A stretch of 64,000 nt of DNA, from NCBI RefSeq assembly GCF_024448165.1, contig NZ_JAMOLN010000002.1, positions 1 to 64,000 of the forward strand, given 5' to 3'. The notes under the pieces are model-generated. The model searched no databases. It worked only from the letters and a program-made list of their open reading frames with translations, and was not told where the DNA came from. This DNA is from Streptomyces longispororuber. Lineage in GTDB: Bacteria > Actinomycetota > Actinomycetes > Streptomycetales > Streptomycetaceae. Of the stretch, positions 59,004 to 64,000 are shown in pieces; positions within the stretch are counted from its first letter, which is position 1; each line of letters begins with the position of its first letter. A program made the translations under genes and the position numbers.

Positions 59004-59747
59004 TCAGACGAACGCGTCGACGAGCATCAGGCCGGCGACCGCGAGGAGCACGTAGGCGAAGATCCGCCGGAGGGTGTCGCCGGTGAGTCGTTGTGCGTGG
59101 CGTTTGCCGTCCCAGGCTCCGAGGATCGCGGCGGCGGTGAACGGCGCGATGACGGCCCAGTCCAGGTCCACGGCGGTTCCGGCGCGGGCGCCGAGAGCGG
59201 CCAGCGAGTTGATGGTGATGACGAGGAGACTGGTGCCGACCGCCCTGCGCATGGGCAGGCGTAGCACGCGGACCAGGGCGGGGACGGCGAGGAAGCCGCC
59301 GCCCACGCCCAACAGCCCGGTGATCGCGCCGAGTCCCGCTCCGGCGGCGCCCGCCTTGACGGTGCGCACCTCGCCGACGGCCGGGGTGCGTGCGGGCCGC
59401 AGCATGCCCATGGCGGCGACCGAGGCGACCGCCGCGAAGGCGACGGTCAGCGCCGCCTGCGGCAGGTGACCGGCGCCCGCCCCGGTGAGCATGGCGGGGC
59501 CGACCCCGGCCGCGGCGAACAGCAGGCCGGTCCGCCAGGCCACGTTGCCGTCCCGGGCGTGCCCGGCGAGCGCGGTCACGGACGTCACGGTGACGATGAT
59601 CAGGCTGGCGGTGATCGCCTCCGCCGGGCTCAGACCGAGCAGGTAGGTCAGGGCGGGGACGGCCAGGACACTGCCGCCACCGCCGAGTCCACCGAGGGCA
59701 AGTCCGACGACGGCGCCGGCGACGAGCGCCAGGATCAGGGCGCTCAC
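59004..59747 (-). CDS. TSUP (TauE/SafE) family sulfite/organosulfur exporter
   Basis: 247-residue membrane protein with 7-8 helices in two repeats, each beginning with a Gly-rich motif (GLALGGLGGGGSVLAVPALT; GLLGVGGGFLAVPALV). GTG 59747 overlaps the rhodanese stop (GTGA). In cst-type operons this family exports sulfite or thiosulfate made by persulfide oxidation, which fits here. Confidence 0.9.
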   Translation of the reverse strand: MSALILALVAGAVVGLALGGLGGGGSVLAVPALTYLLGLSPAEAITASLIIVTVTSVTALAGHARDGNVAWRTGLLFAAAGVGPAMLTGAGAGHLPQAALTVAFAAVASVAAMGMLRPARTPAVGEVRTVKAGAAGAGLGAITGLLGVGGGFLAVPALVRVLRLPMRRAVGTSLLVITINSLAALGARAGTAVDLDWAVIAPFTAAAILGAWDGKRHAQRLTGDTLRRIFAYVLLAVAGLMLVDAFV

Positions 59748-60112
59748 GCCACCGAGCCGTTGTTCCCGCGGGTGTCGACGACCGGGTGCCCGGCCGCCGC
59801 CCATGCCTTCATGCCGCCCTTGACGTCCACCGCGTCCAGGCCGCGCGCGGAGAGAAGTTCGGCGGCTTTCTGCGAGCGGTTGCCGCTGCGACAGATCACT
59901 ATCAGAGGCCGTCCTTGGGCGGCCTGCGGCAGGGCGGAGTTCGCGACCAGGCCGGACAGGGGTGCGTACACGGCGCCGGGCGCGTGCCCGGCGTTCCACT
60001 CACCCCGCTCGCGTACGTCGAGCAGGACGGCTGGGGCGTCGTCGCCCTGGGTACGCCGGTGGGCGTCTTCCACGGTGACGCGCTGTGTGGTGTTCCGGGA
60101 GAACAGGGACAT
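59744..60112 (-). CDS. Single-domain rhodanese
   Basis: 122 residues from ATG 60112 (AAAGG upstream; an ATG at 60154 is less likely). Catalytic loop IVICRSGNRSQKA with the persulfide-forming cysteine, and VLLDVRERGEWNAGHAPGAV. Sulfurtransferase that would pass sulfane sulfur between low-molecular-weight thiols and partner enzymes. Between the MBL-rhodanese and TSUP genes. Confidence 0.9.
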   Translation of the reverse strand: MSLFSRNTTQRVTVEDAHRRTQGDDAPAVLLDVRERGEWNAGHAPGAVYAPLSGLVANSALPQAAQGRPLIVICRSGNRSQKAAELLSARGLDAVDVKGGMKAWAAAGHPVVDTRGNNGSVA

Positions 60113-60198
60113 CACAGAACCTTTCGATGAAGCGGAGTTACTGACGAGGGGCACGTCGGCTGGGTGGGCCGCGGTGCCGTGCCGCCGGGGTGGACCGG

Positions 60199-61557
60199 TC
60201 AGTCGGTGACGACGGTCAGACCGGTGGCGGTGGCGGCGTCGAACCCGTCGTCGACGGCCACCACGTCACGGCCGGCAGCGTCGAGCAGGGAGGCCGCGAT
60301 CCCGGCGCGCAGGCCGCCGGCGCAGTGCACCCACACGGTGCCGGCGGGCACTTCGCCGAGGCGCTTGTGCAACTCGTGGATCGGTATGTGGACGGAGCCC
60401 TCGATGTGTCCGGCGGCCCGCTCGGAGTCGCGTCGCACGTCGAGCACGACGGTCCGGGCGGTGTCCCGTCCGGCGAGCCCGGCGAAGGTGGAGCGCGGGA
60501 AGGACGCGAGCTCGGCGCCCGCGGGCACCCAGGCGCGCGGGGCGCCGGTCGCCGCGGCGGCGGGCCGGTCGATGCCGACCCGGACCAGCTCGCGCTGCGC
60601 CGCGGCCAGCTGCTCCGGTGACTCGGCGAGCAGGGTCACCGGCTTGCCCCACGGGATCATCCAGGCGAGGTAGGTGGCGATCTTGCCGTCCGCATCGAAG
60701 TTGAACGACCCGGCGACGTGTCCCTCGGCGAAGGCGACCCGGTTGCGCAGGTCGACGACCCACTCGCCGGCCGCCAGCCGGGCGGCGATCTCGGCGGCGT
60801 CCGCGACGGCCGGGGGCGTCAGGTCCACCGGGGCGGGGCCGGAGGCGTTGACCGGGCCCATGTGCGCGTAGTAGGCGGGGACGTCCTCCAGCCCGGCCAG
60901 GAGCTCGGCGACGAAGGTGTCTACATCGGTGGTGAGCGCCGTATTGGCGGTCTTCTCCTGGCCGATGGTGGTGTTGTCCCCCTCGGCCTGGGCGGAGGAG
61001 CAGAAGCTGCCGAAGCCGTGCGTGGGCAGGACGGCCGTCTCGTCGGGCAGTTCGGCCGCCAGCCGGTGGGCGGAGGCGTGCTGGGCGCGGGCCAGCTGCT
61101 CGGTGAGGCGGGGTTCGACCAGATCGGGGCGGCCCACCGTGCCGATGAGCAGCGAACCGCCGGTGAACGCGGCCACCGGCGTGCCCTGCTCGGCGAGCAC
61201 GTAAGCGGTGTGGTGCGGGGTGTGCCCGGGGGTGGCCACCGCTCGTAGTTCGAGGCCTTCCTCGACCGTGATCGTGTCGCCTTCGGACACCGGGGTGCGG
61301 GCGAACGACACGTGGGCCCCGGCGGGTACCAGGTAGAGGGCGCCGGTGATCCGGGCGAGCTCCAGACCGCCGGTGACGTAGTCGTTGTGGATGTGGGTCT
61401 CCACCACGTGGGTGATCCGTACACCGCGTCGGGCGGCCGCCGCCAGCACCTGGTCGATGTCGCGCGGCGGGTCCACGGCCACGGCCGCCCGCTCGCCGCC
61501 GGCGAGGTAGTGGCGGTTGCCGAGTCCCTCGAGCTCGATGGTGTCGACGAAGAACAC
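60199..61557 (-). CDS. Metallo-beta-lactamase/rhodanese fusion, CstB-like persulfide dioxygenase
   Basis: 452 residues from GTG 61557 (AAAGGAG upstream). MBL-fold non-haem iron domain with HIHNDYVTGG and ATPGHTPHHTAYVL; FTGGSLLIGTVGRPDL and LPTHGFGSFCSS. Two rhodanese repeats follow: the first lacks an active-site cysteine (VVDLRNRVAFAEGHVAGSFN), the second has HCAGGLRAGIAASLL. CstB-type enzymes oxidise persulfide to sulfite and combine it with sulfane sulfur to thiosulfate. Directly downstream of two CsoR/CstR-type operators. Confidence 0.9.
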   Translation of the reverse strand: MFFVDTIELEGLGNRHYLAGGERAAVAVDPPRDIDQVLAAAARRGVRITHVVETHIHNDYVTGGLELARITGALYLVPAGAHVSFARTPVSEGDTITVEEGLELRAVATPGHTPHHTAYVLAEQGTPVAAFTGGSLLIGTVGRPDLVEPRLTEQLARAQHASAHRLAAELPDETAVLPTHGFGSFCSSAQAEGDNTTIGQEKTANTALTTDVDTFVAELLAGLEDVPAYYAHMGPVNASGPAPVDLTPPAVADAAEIAARLAAGEWVVDLRNRVAFAEGHVAGSFNFDADGKIATYLAWMIPWGKPVTLLAESPEQLAAAQRELVRVGIDRPAAAATGAPRAWVPAGAELASFPRSTFAGLAGRDTARTVVLDVRRDSERAAGHIEGSVHIPIHELHKRLGEVPAGTVWVHCAGGLRAGIAASLLDAAGRDVVAVDDGFDAATATGLTVVTD

Positions 61558-61581
61558 GTGCTTGCTCCTTTCCTGGAAAAT

Positions 61582-61595
61582 TACCCCCGGGGGTA
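61582..61595. promoter_or_regulatory. CsoR/CstR-type operator 1
   Basis: Perfect palindrome TACCCCCGGGGGTA, 24 bp before the start of the MBL-rhodanese gene. Matches the TACCCC-GGGGTA form of CsoR/CstR-family sites. Confidence 0.7.
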
Positions 61596-61611
61596 TCTGT
61601 ACATCACGGTA

Positions 61612-61639
61612 ACAGCAATACCCCCAGGGGTATTGCTGT
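61612..61639. promoter_or_regulatory. CsoR/CstR-type operator 2
   Basis: Perfect 13-bp arms ACAGCAATACCCC (61612-61624) and GGGGTATTGCTGT (61627-61639) around CA. The core AATACCCC-GGGGTATT fits CsoR/CstR operators. Sixteen bases separate it from operator 1, like the paired sites of cst operons. Confidence 0.75.
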
Positions 61640-61788
61640 CCAGGTGTGTGACGACTCGCACCAACGCCGGTCTCACCCGTGCAGGACCGCCGGCGGACTA
61701 CCGGCGGGCGGGTCGGGCGAGCGCACCGCGCCGCGGGCAGCAGTGCCCCGTGACGCACATCCGCCGTGCGCCACAGCCGCCCGCAGGC

Positions 61789-61878
61789 TCACGCCAGGGA
61801 GATGACTCCCGCGAGCTGGCCCTGGGCGCGGCGCAGCCGGTTGAGGACTGCGCTCACCGCCTCTTCCCGTACCTTCAC
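61789..61878 (-). pseudogene. N-terminal stub of a CsoR/CstR-family repressor
   Basis: GTG 61878 with AAGGAG upstream reads 29 residues: KVREEAVSAVLNRLRRAQGQ, LAGVISLA, then TGA. This is the first helix of the CsoR/CstR (DUF156) fold (LNRLRRAQGQLAGV). The rest, including the sensing cysteines, is missing and not found in other frames nearby. The start overlaps the upstream gene stop (GTGA). Confidence 0.65.
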
Positions 61879-62081
61879 CGGGCTTTCTCCTTCGTGCGTG
61901 ATGACGTGTGGCGTGCGCCCCCCGCGAAGTGCGTCAGGGGTGCACGCTCACCGATCATGCTGACCGAGCCGAAGATCAGCCCGGTGTGCCAGCGGACCCG
62001 ATGGGCGCTTGCGTGCGGGATCAGGCCGACGAGGCTGGTGACGCCGACGACGAACAGGGCGGCGAGGACGAGGGTGATCAC
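61875..62081 (-). pseudogene. Collapsed TSUP (TauE/SafE) exporter remnant
   Basis: 68-residue frame: ITLVLAALFVVGVTSLVGLI, PHASAHRVRWHTGLIFGSVS, MIGE, then an unrelated charged tail. TSUP proteins have about 50 residues with the first Gly-rich repeat between LVLAAL and VVGVTSL, and about 150 more after GSVSMIG; both are deleted. GTGA overlaps with its neighbours remain, showing the former operon layout. Confidence 0.65.
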
Positions 62082-62662
62082 GACCGGTCCCGCAGGGAGG
62101 CGACGACCGTGCGGATGTCGGTGCGCGGACCCCGGTTGTAGGGCAGCTTGGAGAGCATCATGCCCATCGCGCAGGTGTTGCTGAGCGCGGCGAACGTCAG
62201 CCCGGCGCCGATCGCGGTGCCGATCAGGTGCACGCCGGGGACGAAGAAGCCCACGACACCGGTGACCAGCACGACCGAGCCGGCGATCAGACGGACCTGA
62301 CGCTCCAGCTCCCAGCGCTGCGGGCCACGGTTGACCGGCAAGCCGGCCGCCTCCCAGGCCATCATGCCGCCGTCCAGGACACGCAGGTTCGGCAGGCCCA
62401 CCTCGGCGAGCGCCTGCTCGGCCTGCGAGGCGCGGGCACCGGAGCGACAGATCAGCACGACGTCCTCGTCGAGGTGCCGGCGCAGCTCCGCTCGGTGCTC
62501 ACGCAGGGTGTCCAGCGGCACGTTGTAGGCGCCGGGGATGTGGCTGGTCTGGAACTCGCCCGGGGTACGCACGTCCAGCAGGCGAGGGGTGTTTCCGTTG
62601 TCGATCAGGTGCTGGAGGGCGGTGGGGGTGAAGGAGGCGGTGCGGGCGGTGTCGGTCGTCAT
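62078..62662 (-). CDS. YgaP-like rhodanese with membrane (DUF2892) tail
   Basis: 194 residues from ATG 62662 (AGGAG upstream). Rhodanese domain with VLICRSGARASQAEQAL (active cysteine) and a C-terminal DUF2892 pair of membrane helices (LIAGSVVLVTGVVGFFVPGV, GTAIGAGLTFAALSNTCAMG). Membrane-bound sulfurtransferases of this type accompany persulfide-oxidising enzymes. Third rhodanese in the cluster. Confidence 0.92.
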   Translation of the reverse strand: MTTDTARTASFTPTALQHLIDNGNTPRLLDVRTPGEFQTSHIPGAYNVPLDTLREHRAELRRHLDEDVVLICRSGARASQAEQALAEVGLPNLRVLDGGMMAWEAAGLPVNRGPQRWELERQVRLIAGSVVLVTGVVGFFVPGVHLIGTAIGAGLTFAALSNTCAMGMMLSKLPYNRGPRTDIRTVVASLRDRS

Positions 62663-62774
62663 GAGAACTCCTGGGAGGGAAGGCGAGGAAAGCGGAAGGC
62701 GAGGAAGAGGGGGAAGGGGACTGGTGCGGCCGGTGCACCCGCGCGGGCGCACCGGCAGGTCGTGACGTGCCGGG

Positions 62775-64000
62775 TCAGACGGCGGTGGGGGTGGTGAGCA
62801 GAGCCCAGGCGGCCCAGCCGCCGAGGACGTCGGAGACGTCCTCGAAGCCTTCGTGCCGCAGCAGGCTGGCGGCGATGGAGGAGCGGTGACCGCCCGCGCA
62901 ATGCAGGACCAGCGGCCGGTCGCGCGGGATCTCGTCCAGCCGGTGCGGCAGCTCGCCGAGGCTGATGTGCAGGGCGCCGTCGATGAACCCGTTCTCGCCG
63001 CGTTCGCCGCAGTTGCGGACGTCGACGACGACCGGCGGGTTGGCGCCGTCCAGCTCGGTGCGGAGCTGGGCCGCGGTCAGGCGGCTGGCCGGGGTGACCT
63101 CGTCGGCCATCGACTCCAGTGCTTCGTCGGAGGAGGCCAGGTAGCCGGCTGTGCGGTCGAAGCCGATCCGGGCGAGCCGGGTGACGATCTCCACCTCGCG
63201 GTCCTCCGGCGCGATGACCAGCACCTGGGCGCCCAGCGGCAGCACCGTGCCGGCCTGCTCGGCGAACCGGCCGTCGGCCGGAACGTTGACCGCGCCGCGC
63301 AGGTGGCCCGCGGCGAACTCCTGCGGGTCACGGGCGTCGACCACCACCGCGCCCGCCTCCCGCAGTGCGGCGAAGTCCGCAACGCTCAGCGCCCGGGGCG
63401 CGTTCTGCGGATCGAACAGCTCCCGCTGCCTGCGGTTGAGGTCCGCGTCGTAGGCGAAGTAACCCGGAGCCGTGGACTGACCGGCGGTGACGATGGTGAC
63501 GAAGTCCTCACGGCTCATCGGGGCGCACGCGTAGTTGGTGGCGCGCTGCTCACCGATCGTGGACTGACGCTCGGTGGAGAGGTTCTTGCCGCAGGACGAA
63601 CCGGCGCCGTGGGCGGGGAAGACCCGCACGTCGTCGGGCAGCCCCATCAGCTTGTTCTGCACGCTGTCGTGGAGCATCGCGCCGAGCTCGTCCGCGGTGA
63701 CCCCGACCGAGGCCAGCAGGTCGGGGCGGCCCACGTCACCGATGAACAGCGCATCGCCGGTCAGCACGCCGTACGGCACGGCATCGTCGGCGTGCTCGTA
63801 CACCAGCACGCTGATCGACTCCGGGGTGTGACCCGGCGTTTCCATGATCCTCAGAGTGACGTCGCCGAGGCTGATCGTGTCCCCGTCGGCCAGCTTCCGA
63901 ATCGCGTACTCGGTCTCCGCGCGCCGCCCGTAGCCGATCCACGCGCCGGTACGGTCGGCCATCTCCAGGTGTCCGGCGACGAAGTCCGCGTGGAAGTGGG
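62775..64000 (-). CDS. Metallo-beta-lactamase/rhodanese fusion, CstB/persulfide dioxygenase-like (5' partial)
   Basis: The 5' end lies beyond the window: upstream of the ATG at 63962 the same frame reads HFHADFVAGHLE, the MBL metal motif. Visible part: METPGHTPESISVLVYEHAD, GDALFIGDVGRPDL, FPAHGAGSSCGKNL, then two rhodanese repeats, the first without a catalytic cysteine (VVVDARDPQEFAAGHLRGAV), the second with LHCAGGHRSSIAASLL. Paralogue of the protein at 60199. Different metal-motif residues (HADF versus HNDY) suggest non-identical substrates. Confidence 0.9.
   Translation of the reverse strand, partial: HFHADFVAGHLEMADRTGAWIGYGRRAETEYAIRKLADGDTISLGDVTLRIMETPGHTPESISVLVYEHADDAVPYGVLTGDALFIGDVGRPDLLASVGVTADELGAMLHDSVQNKLMGLPDDVRVFPAHGAGSSCGKNLSTERQSTIGEQRATNYACAPMSREDFVTIVTAGQSTAPGYFAYDADLNRRQRELFDPQNAPRALSVADFAALREAGAVVVDARDPQEFAAGHLRGAVNVPADGRFAEQAGTVLPLGAQVLVIAPEDREVEIVTRLARIGFDRTAGYLASSDEALESMADEVTPASRLTAAQLRTELDGANPPVVVDVRNCGERGENGFIDGALHISLGELPHRLDEIPRDRPLVLHCAGGHRSSIAASLLRHEGFEDVSDVLGGWAAWALLTTPTAV

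Overview
The window is high-GC actinobacterial DNA, most probably from Streptomyces or a close relative. The grounds are third-position G/C saturation, frequent GTG and TTG starts, GTGA/ATGA-coupled operons, PQQ-ectodomain Ser/Thr kinases, LAL-type regulators, secreted M4 and S8 proteases, and a DevS/DevR-like pair resembling OsdK/OsdR. The assignment is by content only.

Region 1 (1-27 kb) is accessory chromosome. It holds two tandem membrane Ser/Thr kinases with PQQ-propeller ectodomains (the second frameshifted), an aldo/keto reductase, a SUKH/SMI1 protein, a secreted HAF-repeat protein, an HSL-type esterase, and an Old-Yellow-Enzyme gene divergent from its TetR regulator across a clear operator. 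Gene remnants (SDR epimerase, zinc alcohol dehydrogenase, XdhC) follow, with a GNAT and a lipoprotein. A secretion cluster closes the region: a frameshifted thermolysin-family protease, a TrmB/LuxR regulator, a LAL regulator and a 1248-residue subtilase.

Region 2 (26-53 kb) is the coherent part: an apparent hypoxia/dormancy regulon. It has a DevS/OsdK-like GAF-GAF histidine kinase divergent from a DevR/OsdR-like regulator, four universal stress proteins, glyceraldehyde-3-phosphate dehydrogenase, pyruvate phosphate dikinase, an ADP-forming acyl-CoA synthetase fused to a GNAT domain, two CBS-BON proteins, an STAS protein, a flavodoxin-like protein, and a cytoplasmic NAD(P)-linked [NiFe] hydrogenase (group 3b type, HyhBGSL) with maturation genes HyaD-like, HypF, HypC, HypD and HypE. 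HypA and HypB are not in the window. A palindrome of form GGGNCGNNCGNCCC sits 64-101 bp upstream of the start codons of all these transcription units, so the whole block can be read as a DevR/OsdR-type regulon combining H2 and NAD(P)H redox balancing with substrate-level energy conservation.

Region 3 (52.6-57.6 kb) is an OmpR-type two-component system divergent from an apparent flavin-based transmembrane electron-transfer operon: ferric-reductase-like membrane flavoprotein, small FMN-binding-domain protein with an SGATYT flavinylation motif, and ApbE.

Region 4 (57.5-64 kb) has an MFS transporter and then a sulfide/persulfide detoxification region: two metallo-beta-lactamase/rhodanese (CstB-like) proteins, a single rhodanese, a YgaP-like membrane rhodanese, a TSUP exporter, a collapsed second TSUP gene and a 29-codon stub of a CsoR/CstR repressor next to two strong CsoR/CstR-type operators.
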